Assembly: GCA_937952305.1 (NCBI GenBank)
Contig: CALFZO010000124.1
Coordinates: forward strand, 1-32,989
Direction: 5' to 3'
Origin: an uncultured Anaerolineales bacterium
GTDB lineage: Bacteria > Chloroflexota > Anaerolineae > Anaerolineales > UBA6663
Length of the DNA stretch: 32,989 nucleotides
The notes under the pieces are model-generated. The model was not told where the DNA came from, ran no database searches, and saw only the letters and a list, made by a program, of their open reading frames with translations. This document shows, piece after piece, positions 15,537 to 25,566 of this stretch. The first letter of the stretch is position 1. Each line of letters starts with the position of its first letter. Made by a program: the position numbers and the translations under genes.

Positions 15537-17651
15537 CTACCGGCGCAGGCTCCGCAGCCAACGCCGGACCCGTTCGGTGAGCGCCGGCTCAGGCGGCCGC
15601 GGCCGGTACGCCGCAATCTCCACCGCTTCGGTCAGCGTATCCAGATCAGAGCGCCCCAGGCGCTGCGTGAACTCGCGCGCGGTCTCGGCCGGAGCGCGGT
15701 AGCGGCGCAACCGGCGCTGCGCGGCGCGAAACGCGGCCAGGATCTCGCGCCGGCCGGGGTCGGCATCCAGCGGAGCAGCGGCCCGGCGGCGCGCCAGCCA
15801 AGCCCGCAGCCGCGGCCAAAGCCACGCCAGCACTACGCCCAGCAGCCCCAGAAAAACCAGCGCCAGCAACGGCCCCGCGACTACGACGGCGGCCGCCGCC
15901 CCCGCCGCCGCCAACTCCCCCACCGGCAACCCCAACCCGTCCAACATCCCGGAGAACACCCAGCGCGCCACCGGGGCCGTGTAGGGCGCCGGCGTCCAGC
16001 CGGGCGTGGGGTCAAACGGCACCCAGCCGTAGCGCGGGAAGTAGACCTCCACCCAGCCGTGCGCGTCGCTCTGCCGCACCGTGTAGTAGCCGGAGAGAGG
16101 GTTGAAGTCGCCGGGGCCGTAGCCGGCCACGATGCGGGCCGGGACGCCCAGCCCGCGCAGGAGCACCACCATGGCGGTGGCGTACTGCTCACACACGCCG
16201 CGCCGATCTTCAAACAGGAAGGTGTCCACGACTTCGGCGCCCGGCTTGTATGGCGGCGGGATGAAGTCGTACGGGATCGTGCGCAGGTAATCGCGGATGG
16301 CTGCGGCCTGATCGTAGACGGTGGGCGCCTCGGCCGTGAGGGTCTGCGCCAGAGCGCGCACCCGCTCCGAAATGTTGTCCGGCAGCTGCCGGTACTTTGC
16401 GGCGACGTCGTCCGGGTACTCAGTGCCGGCGGCGCGCAGGCTGGCCGCGTCGAAGATCGGCCGGCGCGAGACCACGGTGTACACGGTCCCGGCGCGCAGC
16501 GGCTCGCCCACGCGCAGGCCGACGCCGGCGTCCAGGCTGACCGACTCGGCGCGCATGTACAACGTCACCGGGCGGTAGGCGGCGAAGACCAGGTTGGGCT
16601 GATCGCGCACGATGTAGTACGACTGCACGATCTCCTCGCCCAGGATCTGGTCGCCGACGGGGAGCTGATGCGTGACTGTGTCGCCGATACGGCCGACCCG
16701 CGTAACGCTCGTATCCGACTGCGACCAGGCGTAGCCGTTGTAGGTGTCGTACGAATGGCTGCGCCAGTAGCTCCAGGCCGGCGAGCGCACGTACATCACC
16801 ACGGCGTCGCTTAGGCCGCCGCGGTAGCGCAGGTCCAGGTTGGTGTCGAAGCCGTAGTAGTAGTCCTCGTTGGGCTCATAGATGCCGTTGACCTGCACCA
16901 GCGGCACGGCCGGGTTGAGCACCTGGGCGGTCGGGCCGCCGCGGATGGGCAAGTTGAACGAAAAGGGCGGGATGATCGGCCGGCTCGAGAACTGCGGCAA
17001 GAATGCGAAGACGACGACGGTCAACACCAGGACCGCCGGCACCAGGCCCCACGGCCAGGCCGGCCGCCGCCCCCGGGCCGCCGCGCCCGTCCCCGGCGCG
17101 GCGTCCCCGCCGCCGGCCAGCTTCGCGCCCCGGCGGCCGTCCTCCATCTCCGCCTGGTAGAAGACCGCCAGGGTCAGGCTCACAAACGCCGGCAGGAAGA
17201 GCAGGAGCGAGTAATCGCGGCTGACCGTGGCGCCCGCGTACAGCACCAGCAGGCTCATCCCCAGCGACGAGAACAGGTTGAGGCGCGAACGCAGATCGAA
17301 AGCCGTGATGGCCTGGGCCAGGAGCGCGAACTGAATCTGCGGCAGGTTGAAGCCGGCCACCAGGCCGACGCACAGGTACAGCGCGGCCAGGTGCAGGGCC
17401 ACGAACAACCCGGCGCGCACCCGCTGGTCCGGAGCCGGGCGCTGGGCCGCCCGCGCGCTGTAGCGATGGCCCCAGGCCAGGACGAGCGCGGCCAGCAAGC
17501 CCTCCAGCCACAGCCCGCCGTTCCAGGCCACGGCCGCGATCGGCGGGAGCGCCGCCAGGAACACGCCCTGGCGCAGCGCGGCCGACTGCTCGGCCGTGCC
17601 GGCCTGGGTGTAACGGGCGCGGAACTGACGCAGATACGCTCGCAATCCCAT
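15537..17651 (-). CDS. TgpA-like membrane protein with transglutaminase core and DUF4129
   Basis: The 704-residue membrane protein begins with about six hydrophobic spans (roughly residues 20-215). It then has an extracytoplasmic transglutaminase-like domain with C487 (RRGVCEQYATAM), H531 (DAHGWVEVYFP) and D547 (PFDPTPGW), the expected Cys-His-Asp triad. One further membrane span follows (about 580-610), then a cytosolic DUF4129 tail ending near EFTQRLGRSDLDTLTEAVEIAAY. The family is linked to MoxR/DUF58 operons, and its substrate is generally unknown. I chose ATG 17651 (MGLRAYLRQ), with GGGACAGG upstream. An ATG at 17693 in the same frame would overlap the DUF58 gene by 26 bases and add 14 non-conserved residues, but cannot be excluded. 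It is the last gene of its operon. Confidence 0.92.
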   Translation of the reverse strand: MGLRAYLRQFRARYTQAGTAEQSAALRQGVFLAALPPIAAVAWNGGLWLEGLLAALVLAWGHRYSARAAQRPAPDQRVRAGLFVALHLAALYLCVGLVAGFNLPQIQFALLAQAITAFDLRSRLNLFSSLGMSLLVLYAGATVSRDYSLLLFLPAFVSLTLAVFYQAEMEDGRRGAKLAGGGDAAPGTGAAARGRRPAWPWGLVPAVLVLTVVVFAFLPQFSSRPIIPPFSFNLPIRGGPTAQVLNPAVPLVQVNGIYEPNEDYYYGFDTNLDLRYRGGLSDAVVMYVRSPAWSYWRSHSYDTYNGYAWSQSDTSVTRVGRIGDTVTHQLPVGDQILGEEIVQSYYIVRDQPNLVFAAYRPVTLYMRAESVSLDAGVGLRVGEPLRAGTVYTVVSRRPIFDAASLRAAGTEYPDDVAAKYRQLPDNISERVRALAQTLTAEAPTVYDQAAAIRDYLRTIPYDFIPPPYKPGAEVVDTFLFEDRRGVCEQYATAMVVLLRGLGVPARIVAGYGPGDFNPLSGYYTVRQSDAHGWVEVYFPRYGWVPFDPTPGWTPAPYTAPVARWVFSGMLDGLGLPVGELAAAGAAAAVVVAGPLLALVFLGLLGVVLAWLWPRLRAWLARRRAAAPLDADPGRREILAAFRAAQRRLRRYRAPAETAREFTQRLGRSDLDTLTEAVEIAAYRPRPPEPALTERVRRWLRSLRR

Positions 17652-17667
17652 TAGCGCCTGTCCCTGT

Positions 17668-18939
17668 TCACCAGCGGGCCGCCGCCCGGTCATCGCTCAC
17701 CAGGTCCCGCTCCCAATCCGGCAGTCCGCCGAGCACGCGCACGGCCACGCCGCTGGCCCGCAGCGCGCCGGCCAGCGCCGCCGCCTGGCCCACCAGGTCC
17801 GGCGCAAACGGCGCCGGGTCGATCAGCACCGCCAGCACCTCCGGGCCTTGCTGCTTGAGTTCGATCAGCGCCGCGCCGGCGGCCTCGTCCGGGCTGGGCA
17901 GGAGCGCGGCCACGAACACGGCCGGGGCCGCCCGCTGCAGCACGTCGGCCAGCGGGCGCTCGCCGTCGGCGGGCAGGCGCGCCAAGTAGTTCATGGCCGC
18001 CCAACGGCCAAGCGGACCCGGCGGCGCCGGCCAGGCGCGGCTGTTGCTCACCAACGTCACGGCCAGCGCGCGCCGCTCGGCGTAGTGGACGAGGGTGGCC
18101 GCCACCTGGATGGCCAACTCCAGCGAATCCGCGCCGGTCGGCCCGAGGGCGGAGGCCGCGCGCACATCCAGCGCGATCGTCAGGCCCGGCTGCGTCTCCT
18201 CGGCGAACTCTTTGACGATCAGGCGGCCGGCGCGCGCCGTCGAGCGCCAGTGGACGTGGCGCGGCGAATCGCCGGGGCGGTATTCCCGCACCCCCACAAA
18301 CTCGCTGCCAAGTCCGACCGTCGCCAGCGGGTTCTGCACGGACGGGCGGCGGTCCAGCAGCGGGAAGCGCGGCAGCTCGCGATAGGCGGGAAAGACCAGC
18401 ACGCCGGCGGGCGCGCTCAATTGACGCCGCGCGGCGAAGAACCCGAACGGGGCGCGCGTGCTCACCGGCAGCGGCGGAAACTCGAACCAGCCGCGCCGCG
18501 CACAGACGGTGGTGTAACGCAGCTCGGCCTGGCCGCGCGCCGGCACGCTGAGGAAGAACGGCTGCGCCTGCTCGGCGGGCGGGGCCGCCGGGCAGACCTC
18601 CTCGCCGCGCAGCTGCGCCGCCGGCAGATTGCCGGCGTTGTGCAGCGTCAACGTCACCGCCAGCGGATCGCCGACGTGGCGTTCGCGGTCGGCGCCGCCG
18701 CCGGCCTCGTCCAGCCGGCGCGTAGCCGTCAGCGCGGCCAGCATCCGCCGCGGCAGCCCGGCCGTGGCCAGCCACACGCCGACGCCCAGCGCCGCGAAGA
18801 CGTACAGCCAGCTGACCTGGGTCTGATTAGCGAAAAGGTACAAGACGACGGCCAGGCCCAGGATGGCCCAGCCGCGCCGCGTGGGACGGGGGATGAAGAG
18901 CGGGAGGGCGAAGCGGCGCGTCCGGCGTTTGGCGGTCAC
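17668..18939 (-). CDS. DUF58 domain protein
   Basis: The 423-residue protein has two N-terminal membrane spans (about residues 20-40 and 42-62) and a long beta-rich region. The DUF58 signature is at about 218-240 (GDSPRHVHWRSTARAGRLIVKEF), followed by a von Willebrand A-like fold with LTIALDVRA. DUF58 proteins are usual partners of MoxR ATPases, thought to act in maturation or assembly of envelope or secreted complexes. The gene sits 30 bases after the small membrane protein and ends 16 bases before the chosen transglutaminase start, so it is co-transcribed with both. Confidence 0.94.
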   Translation of the reverse strand: MTAKRRTRRFALPLFIPRPTRRGWAILGLAVVLYLFANQTQVSWLYVFAALGVGVWLATAGLPRRMLAALTATRRLDEAGGGADRERHVGDPLAVTLTLHNAGNLPAAQLRGEEVCPAAPPAEQAQPFFLSVPARGQAELRYTTVCARRGWFEFPPLPVSTRAPFGFFAARRQLSAPAGVLVFPAYRELPRFPLLDRRPSVQNPLATVGLGSEFVGVREYRPGDSPRHVHWRSTARAGRLIVKEFAEETQPGLTIALDVRAASALGPTGADSLELAIQVAATLVHYAERRALAVTLVSNSRAWPAPPGPLGRWAAMNYLARLPADGERPLADVLQRAAPAVFVAALLPSPDEAAGAALIELKQQGPEVLAVLIDPAPFAPDLVGQAAALAGALRASGVAVRVLGGLPDWERDLVSDDRAAARW

Positions 18940-18969
18940 AGTGCCTCCGGCCTGGAGCGGGCCGCGCCC

Positions 18970-19152
18970 TCACCGCAGGCGGCCGAGGAAGAACAGGACC
19001 AGAGCGCCGACGGCCATCCCGGCGAAGAAGATCAGCGGGCTGTCGACGCCGGACCAAGCCACCAGCAGGCCGCCGATGAAGGCGCCGGCCAGCGAACGGC
19101 CCCACCAACTGCGCAGCATCCGGGCGTAGCGATTATTGCGATCGGCTAACAT
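18970..19152 (-). CDS. 60-residue membrane protein in the MoxR operon
   Basis: The product starts MLADRNNRYARMLRSWWGRS, then has two hydrophobic segments (about residues 20-35 and 38-57) and ends LGRLR. A basic, aromatic N-terminus followed by a helical hairpin suggests a small inner-membrane protein. It lies 26 bases after moxR and 30 bases before the DUF58 gene on the same strand. The frame is also contiguous upstream within moxR sequence, but the ATG at 19152 has AGAG upstream (in TTCAAGAGAGTGCC) and fits the operon. I do not recognise a family. The conserved gene order makes a small accessory subunit of the MoxR/DUF58/transglutaminase module the likeliest role, by inference only. Confidence 0.72.
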   Translation of the reverse strand: MLADRNNRYARMLRSWWGRSLAGAFIGGLLVAWSGVDSPLIFFAGMAVGALVLFFLGRLR

Positions 19153-19178
19153 GGCACTCTCTTGAATAACTGGCCGGC

Positions 19179-20159
19179 TTACATCGGCACGGGCACGCGC
19201 CCGAGCAATTCTTCCACCACCGCCTGGCCGGCCGCCAGGCCGCGTTGGCGCGTCAACAAACGGTGCGCCATCGCGGCGGCGGCGACCGCTTTCACGTCGT
19301 CGGGGGTGGCGAAGGTGCGGCCGGCCAAGAGCGCCAGTGCCTGGGCCGCGCGCTGCACGGCCACGCCGCCGCGCGGGCTGACGCCCAGAACCACGTCGGC
19401 GTGCCCGCGGCTGGCCATCACCAGGTCCACAATGTACTGCTTGACCGGCCGGGCGACGTCCACGCGCAAAACGGCTTCCTGCAGGCTCAACACCTCGGCC
19501 GGCGACAGGACCGGGCGCACGGCGTCCAGCGGGTTGCGGTGCTCCTCCTGCTCCAGGATACGCAGCTCGGCCGCGGCGCCCGGATATCCCAGCGACAGCG
19601 AAAACAGGAAGCGGTCCAACTGCGCCTCCGGCAGCGGGAAGGTGCCGGCCGTCTCCACCGGGTTCTGCGTGGCGATGACAAAGAACGGCTGCTCCAGGCG
19701 CCGCGTCACGCCGTCGGTGGTCACCTGCCCCTCCGCCAGCGCCTCCAGCAGGCTGGACTGCGTGCGCGGCGTGGCGCGGTTGATCTCGTCCATCAGCAGG
19801 ACGTGGGCGAAGACCGGGCCAGGGACGAACACGAACTCCTGACGGTGCTGGTCGTACAGGCTTGAGCCGGTGATGTCGCTCGGCAGCAAGTCCGGCGTGC
19901 ATTGCACGCGCTTGAACTCGACGTCCAACGAGCGCGCCAGGGCCTTGGCCACCAGGGTCTTGCCGACGCCGGGCACATCCTCCAGCAGGACGTGCCCGCG
20001 CGCCAGCAAGGCCGCGATGATCAGGCGCAGTTTGGCGCGCTCCACCACGGCGGCCTGCTCGACATTGTCACTCAGCCGGCGGATAGTGTCCCCCCACCCG
20101 GCTTCAGACGCGGCCGAGCGCGGATTGGACGCCGCGGAGACGGTTTTAGTCGTCACCAT
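19179..20159 (-). CDS. MoxR-family AAA+ ATPase
   Basis: This 326-residue AAA+ ATPase has Walker A DVPGVGKT at residues 61-68, Walker B VLLMDEIN with D124/E125, and sensor region VIATQNPVE. The C-terminal lid contains SPRGGVAVQRAAQALALL, typical of MoxR. It acts as a chaperone-like ATPase working with DUF58 and VWA partners, and the two next genes include a DUF58 protein. It leads a four-gene operon (moxR, 60-aa protein, DUF58, transglutaminase). A -10 box TACAAT with a 17-base-spaced TTCAGC ends 6 bases before the ATG, so the mRNA is likely leaderless. That supports ATG 20159 as the true start. Confidence 0.95.
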   Translation of the reverse strand: MVTTKTVSAASNPRSAASEAGWGDTIRRLSDNVEQAAVVERAKLRLIIAALLARGHVLLEDVPGVGKTLVAKALARSLDVEFKRVQCTPDLLPSDITGSSLYDQHRQEFVFVPGPVFAHVLLMDEINRATPRTQSSLLEALAEGQVTTDGVTRRLEQPFFVIATQNPVETAGTFPLPEAQLDRFLFSLSLGYPGAAAELRILEQEEHRNPLDAVRPVLSPAEVLSLQEAVLRVDVARPVKQYIVDLVMASRGHADVVLGVSPRGGVAVQRAAQALALLAGRTFATPDDVKAVAAAAMAHRLLTRQRGLAAGQAVVEELLGRVPVPM

Positions 20160-20165
20160 GCCGGG

Positions 20166-20194
20166 ATTGTATCACGCAGGTTTGGGCCGCTGAA
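20166..20194 (-). promoter_or_regulatory. Promoter of the moxR operon (leaderless-type)
   Basis: On the - strand TTCAGC (20194-20189), a 17-base spacer and TACAAT (20171-20166) precede the moxR ATG (20159) by 6 bases. Transcription should start at or next to the A of the ATG. Confidence 0.65.
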
Positions 20195-20223
20195 TTGCCG
20201 AGTTCGTGCCGGGGCGGTATCAT
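20195..20223 (+). promoter_or_regulatory. Promoter of the PIG-L deacetylase gene
   Basis: TTGCCG (20195-20200), a 17-base spacer and TATCAT (20218-20223). Its -35 directly abuts the -35 of the divergent moxR promoter, so the two polymerase sites are back to back. The leader is about 77 bases. Confidence 0.6.
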
Positions 20224-20306
20224 CTTGGGGGCACGAAAGTGCCGCGTGGGCGACGGACGATGGCTGGATCGTCCGTCGCCAAGTGTCTCTCGCCAAGGCA
20301 GACTGT

Positions 20307-21167
20307 ATGTCTTCTTCCAATACCCGCACGTTGATCTTCGTCGGCGCCCACCCGGATGACGAGTCCTTCGGCCTGGGCGGAACCCTGGCCGAGTACGCTC
20401 TGCGCGGCGTGCGCGTGCTGTACGCCTGCGCCACCCGGGGCGAGGTGGGCTCAGCCGACCCGGAGCACCTGGAAGGCCACGCCTCGCCCGGCGACATGCG
20501 CTGGGCCGAGTTGTTGGCGGCCGCCGACGCGCTGGGCCTGGCCGAGGTGATCCACCTGGGCTATCGCGACTCGGGGATGCCGGGCTCGCCGGACAACAGC
20601 CACGCCGAGGCGCTGGCCGCGGCGCCGCTGGAGGCCGTCACCGAACGCGTCGTCCAGGTCTTGCGCGCCCAGCGGCCGCAGGTGGTGATCACGTTCGACC
20701 CGATCGGCGGCTATCGCCACCCGGACCATATCGCCATCCACCTGGCGACGGTGCAGGCCTTCCACGCCGCCGGCGACCCGGCCCGGTATCCGGCGGCCGG
20801 GCCGGCCTACGCGCCGCAGAAACTCTACTTCCAGGTCTTCCCCAAGGGCTTCCTGAAGGCGGCCGTGAAGGTCCTGCCCTTCCTCGGCCAAGACCCGCGC
20901 CGCTTCGGGCGCAACCAAGACATCGACGTCACCCAGCTTCTGGAGGAGTTCCCGATCCACGCCAACGTGCCGATCAGCCCGGCCGCCCTCGAGCGCAAGG
21001 ACCGGGCCTCAGCCTGCCACAAGAGCCAGTTGGGCGGCGGGCCGCCGTCTAACGGCCTGGTGCGCTGGCTGATGCGGCGCTGGAACCAGCGCGAGAGCTA
21101 CATGCGCGCCTTCCCGGCCGCCAACGGCGCCGACCCGGAGACCGACCTGTTCGCGGGCGTCGTCTGA
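20307..21167 (+). CDS. PIG-L/LmbE family deacetylase
   Basis: This 286-residue zinc-dependent N-acetylglucosaminyl deacetylase-fold protein has the zinc motif AHPDDE at residues 14-19 and HPDH at 138-141, with a further aspartate in VITFDPIGGY. The family includes MshB and BshB, which make mycothiol and bacillithiol precursors, and enzymes that deacetylate other GlcNAc conjugates. The substrate cannot be told here because no thiol-biosynthesis neighbours are present. ATG 20307 (MSSSNTRTLIFVGAHPDDE) puts the metal motif at the usual distance from the N-terminus, with AAGGCAG upstream. It is a single-gene transcript with its own promoter and a very strong terminator. Confidence 0.94.
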   Translation: MSSSNTRTLIFVGAHPDDESFGLGGTLAEYALRGVRVLYACATRGEVGSADPEHLEGHASPGDMRWAELLAAADALGLAEVIHLGYRDSGMPGSPDNSHAEALAAAPLEAVTERVVQVLRAQRPQVVITFDPIGGYRHPDHIAIHLATVQAFHAAGDPARYPAAGPAYAPQKLYFQVFPKGFLKAAVKVLPFLGQDPRRFGRNQDIDVTQLLEEFPIHANVPISPAALERKDRASACHKSQLGGGPPSNGLVRWLMRRWNQRESYMRAFPAANGADPETDLFAGVV

Positions 21168-21193
21168 GCGCCGTTTCAACCTCTCTGTAGAAC

Positions 21194-21236
21194 AAAAGCC
21201 GGGGGCGCCTCGCGCGAGGCGCCCCCGGCTTTTTTG
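21194..21236. terminator. Bidirectional terminator with a 20-bp perfect stem
   Basis: AAAAGCCGGGGGCGCCTCGC (21194-21213) and its exact reverse complement (21214-21233) form a 40-base perfect palindrome with A- and T-tract ends. It serves the PIG-L gene (+) and the S10 peptidase operon (-), which converge here. Confidence 0.95.
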
Positions 21237-21256
21237 TTTATCGACCCACCCCGGCC

Positions 21257-22747
21257 TCAGCCAGCCGGCACAGCCGCGGCCACAAAGGCGGCCAGGTCCG
21301 CCTTGAGGCGGGCCAGCGACGGCTGATGGACGTACATCATGTGGCCGGCCTCGTAGTAGGCCAGGCGGATATTGGCGCGCAGGCTCTCGTCCAGGCCAAG
21401 GTGGTTGAAGGTGTGCTCGGTGGCGAAGTAAGGCGTGGCCAGGTCATAATAACCGTTGCCGACGAAGACCTTGAGATACGGGTTGAGCGACATCGCCCGG
21501 CGCAGGGTCTCGGCCACGTTGACGTACTGGTTCTGGTGCTCGGCGTAGCTCCAGGTCTGCCACAGCGTCGGGTGCAGGATCTCATACGGCAGGTCGGTTT
21601 CGAACTTCAGCTCACCGCGCACGTACTCGTTGAAGGCCGCCGTGTATGGGCCGAGGATGGTGGCGTAGCTCGGGTCTTCCTCGAAGCGTTCGCCGGCCGC
21701 GTCGCGGTCGATGCCCTTGAAGCGGCTGTCCAGCCGGCCCACCGTGCGGCGCTCGTCGCGCAGCAGCTCTTTGACGAAACGGAAGATGTTGAGGCGCAGA
21801 TCGGTGCGCTCGATATAGTCCGGCGTGAGGCCGGTGTAGCGTGCCAGCTTGGCCACCACCTGAGCGCGCTCGGCCGGCGTCAGCGCCGCGCCCTTGAACA
21901 GCGCCAGCGTGTACTCGCCGGCCGCGAAGGCCTCCACTTCGCGCAGCGTCGCCGCCAGGTCGGCCTGCAGGTCCGGGGCCAGCCGGCGGTGATACCAGGC
22001 CGTGGCCGCATAGGTCGGCAGGAAGAGCACGTACGGCAGGTCGTTGCCGGGGTTGAAGCGCGCGGTGGAAAAGTCCAGGATGGACGAGATCAGCATGACC
22101 CCGTTCAGGTACAGGCCCAGCCGGTCCTGCAGGTAGCCGGACAGGCCGGCCGCGCGCGTGGTGCCGTAACTCTCGCCGATCAGGAACTTGGGCGAGAGCC
22201 AGCGCCGGTAGCGCGTGGTGTACAGGCGGATGAAGTTACCGACGGTCTCGATATCGCGGCGCAGGCCGTGGAACTCGCGGGCCTGCTCGCCGGCCACGGG
22301 CCGGCTGTAACCGGTGCTGACCGGATCGATGAAGACCAGGTCGGTCACGTCCAGCAGCGAGTGCTCGTTGTCCACCAGCCGGAACGGCGGCGGCGGCAGG
22401 TTGCCGACCTCGTCCATCCACACCCGGCGCGGCCCGAGCACGCCCAGGTGCAGCCAGACCGACGACGAGCCGGGGCCGCCGTTGAACGAGAACGTGATCG
22501 GGCGCTTGGCCCGGTCGGCCACGTCGTCCCGCGTGTACGCGACAAAGAAGAGCGTCACCTTGGGCTTCTCACCCTCGGCCTCGCCCGCCTTCTCGCCTTT
22601 CTTCTCGACCTCTTCTTTCAGGACCAGCGTGCCGGTGGTGACCGTGTACGGGATCATCTGGCCGGCCAGGGTGAGCGTGTGGTGCGTCTCCACCAACGTA
22701 TCCTGGGGCTCGGCGGCGGCCGCGGGCTTGGGCTCGGCTTCAGGCAT
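21257..22747 (-). CDS. S10 family serine carboxypeptidase-like peptidase
   Basis: The 496-residue alpha/beta-hydrolase has the S10 triad: S193 in GESYGT, D435 in NGYYDLATP and H469 in YEAGHMMYVH. The family's FNGGPGSSS oxyanion block is at about 87-95. S10 enzymes release C-terminal residues from peptides, usually at acid pH. There is no signal peptide: the N-terminus is a charged Ala/Pro/Glu stretch and a Lys/Glu-rich loop (about 43-63), so a cytoplasmic location is likely, which is unusual compared with eukaryotic vacuolar relatives but common among bacterial ones. It is the last gene of a six-gene same-strand run, 12 bases after the V4R gene, and ends at the strong terminator. Confidence 0.94.
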   Translation of the reverse strand: MPEAEPKPAAAAEPQDTLVETHHTLTLAGQMIPYTVTTGTLVLKEEVEKKGEKAGEAEGEKPKVTLFFVAYTRDDVADRAKRPITFSFNGGPGSSSVWLHLGVLGPRRVWMDEVGNLPPPPFRLVDNEHSLLDVTDLVFIDPVSTGYSRPVAGEQAREFHGLRRDIETVGNFIRLYTTRYRRWLSPKFLIGESYGTTRAAGLSGYLQDRLGLYLNGVMLISSILDFSTARFNPGNDLPYVLFLPTYAATAWYHRRLAPDLQADLAATLREVEAFAAGEYTLALFKGAALTPAERAQVVAKLARYTGLTPDYIERTDLRLNIFRFVKELLRDERRTVGRLDSRFKGIDRDAAGERFEEDPSYATILGPYTAAFNEYVRGELKFETDLPYEILHPTLWQTWSYAEHQNQYVNVAETLRRAMSLNPYLKVFVGNGYYDLATPYFATEHTFNHLGLDESLRANIRLAYYEAGHMMYVHQPSLARLKADLAAFVAAAVPAG

Positions 22748-22759
22748 CAGGTTGCTCCT

Positions 22760-23392
22760 CTAGGCAGTCGGCTGATCGAGCGGGGTCTTGGCGATCGTGA
22801 TCACGCAATTCTCATCGCCGCGCGCTTTGCACGCCGTCTCCTCCACCGAAAAGCGCAGCCCGCCCGAGGCCCAGTGGGCGGCCTCGTCCAGCAGGCCGGC
22901 CGCCAGGTGGCAGCAGACCGCGTCGCTGCGGCGGCCCCAGCAGACCGGGCAGCGTTCGATGATCCACAGATAGCGCGCGCCGTCGTCCGACACCCGCACC
23001 ACCTGGTCGCTGAACTGATTGAAGACGCGGGCGAAGACGTCCAGGCCGACGCGGAACTTCATCCCCAGCGGGATCAGGCGCCGCGGCAGGTCGGAGATGC
23101 CAATGACGGGGTCGAAGTCTTTCAGCCCGAACGCAAACGTCCCCTGCCCCACGCGGTAATTCAGGCGCCGCCCCTCAGCCGGGCCGCAGACCTGTTCCAC
23201 GGCCGCCTGCAGCGCGCCGAGGGCGACAAACGAAAAGCGCTTCTCCAGATTGTTGGGCAGCAGGGAGCTGGTGGCCAGCCCCGGCAGTCCGGCCGCCTGC
23301 AACACCGCGTTGAGGCGGTCCCGGCCCAGCTCCTGGCGCAGCGCAGCCAGCAAAACCCGGCCCATCCGGTTGGGGTAGTAGTAATCGGGCAT
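22760..23392 (-). CDS. V4R-domain protein
   Basis: The 210-residue protein carries a V4R (4-vinyl reductase) domain over about residues 75-205, a small-molecule-binding fold also found in BchJ, some regulators and TRAPP-related proteins. Six cysteines cluster in its C-terminal part: C148-x2-C151, C160-C161, C188 and C196 (ERCPVCWG, AVCCHL, EETACKARGDENC). This matches the V4R family pattern and suggests metal or hydrocarbon binding. No DNA-binding or kinase domain is attached. The first 60 residues are helical and of unknown role. It starts 7 bases after lutC and is tightly coupled to it. Its function in a lactate-utilisation-type operon is not known; a ligand sensor is one possibility. Confidence 0.87.
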   Translation of the reverse strand: MPDYYYPNRMGRVLLAALRQELGRDRLNAVLQAAGLPGLATSSLLPNNLEKRFSFVALGALQAAVEQVCGPAEGRRLNYRVGQGTFAFGLKDFDPVIGISDLPRRLIPLGMKFRVGLDVFARVFNQFSDQVVRVSDDGARYLWIIERCPVCWGRRSDAVCCHLAAGLLDEAAHWASGGLRFSVEETACKARGDENCVITIAKTPLDQPTA

Positions 23393-23398
23393 GCGCGG

Positions 23399-24091
23399 TC
23401 AGGGCTGCAGCAGGACGACGATGACCTCGGCCGGGCCGTGCACGCCCACGGTCAAGGTCATCTCGATGTCGGCGGTGCGGCTGGGGCCGGTGATGAACAG
23501 CCCGGCGCTGCGCGCCCGCAGCTGCTCGGCCAGGTCCGGCCGGGCGGCCAGCCAGGCGGCCAGCGTCGGGTACAGCTGGGCGGGCGTGATCAGCGCGATA
23601 TGCGCGCGCACCGACATTGCGGCCAGGCGCGGGCGGCCCGGCCCGGCCAGCAGCACCAGGGTGCCGGTCTCGGCCACGGCGGCGTCCGCGCCGGTCAGCC
23701 CGAGCGTGATCGGCTCGAGGTCGTCCAGGGCAGCCGCCCGCCCGTCCGCGCGCGGGATGTCCGGTGTGACCGGGTCCAGGCCGGCGGCGCGCAGAGACTC
23801 CCACAAGCCGGGCACCGGCAGCTGCTCCAGGCTCCAGGCCAGGAGCCGGTTGGTCTGGCGCTCCCGGGCCAGGCGGGCCACCACCTCGGCGGCCTGCGCG
23901 GCCGGCACGGTCAGGAACTGGCCGCTCAGGGCTGTCAGCTCGGACGCGAAGCGTTCCGCCAACTCGGACGCCGACCAGTCCGAGGCTGGCGGCCTGACCG
24001 GGTTCTCGTCCAGGTTCGGCCGCGCCGGCAGCGGCGCGGTCTGCAGTGAGCGCCGGATATTCTGCAGGATGTGAGCGCGTGGATCAGACAT
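23399..24091 (-). CDS. lutC: LUD-domain protein, LutC-like
   Basis: The 230-residue protein has the LUD (LutB/LutC) fold. It starts MSDPRAHILQNIRRSL, as LutC proteins do, and has AAVAETGTLVLLAGPGRPRLAAMSVRAHIALI across the core, with VGVHGPAEVIVVLL at the end. In Bacillus subtilis LutABC oxidises L-lactate to pyruvate; LutC has no redox cofactor motif of its own. It lies 40 bases after lutB and is followed by a V4R gene. lutA is not in this operon but 6.5 kb away at 30600-31346, so complex formation with it is inference. Confidence 0.92.
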   Translation of the reverse strand: MSDPRAHILQNIRRSLQTAPLPARPNLDENPVRPPASDWSASELAERFASELTALSGQFLTVPAAQAAEVVARLARERQTNRLLAWSLEQLPVPGLWESLRAAGLDPVTPDIPRADGRAAALDDLEPITLGLTGADAAVAETGTLVLLAGPGRPRLAAMSVRAHIALITPAQLYPTLAAWLAARPDLAEQLRARSAGLFITGPSRTADIEMTLTVGVHGPAEVIVVLLQP

Positions 24092-24131
24092 GAGGATCAG
24101 CGGTGACCATCGGCGGCGCGGGCGGAGCGCG

Positions 24132-25562
<1,431 letters not shown>

Positions 25563-25566
25563 ACGC

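Noticed and set aside
21326..24049. A 907-codon open frame on the + strand opposite the S10, V4R and lutC genes.
   Set aside because: It spans three real genes and their junctions on the other strand and has shadow composition (Gln/Arg/Val/Gly); no domain seen.
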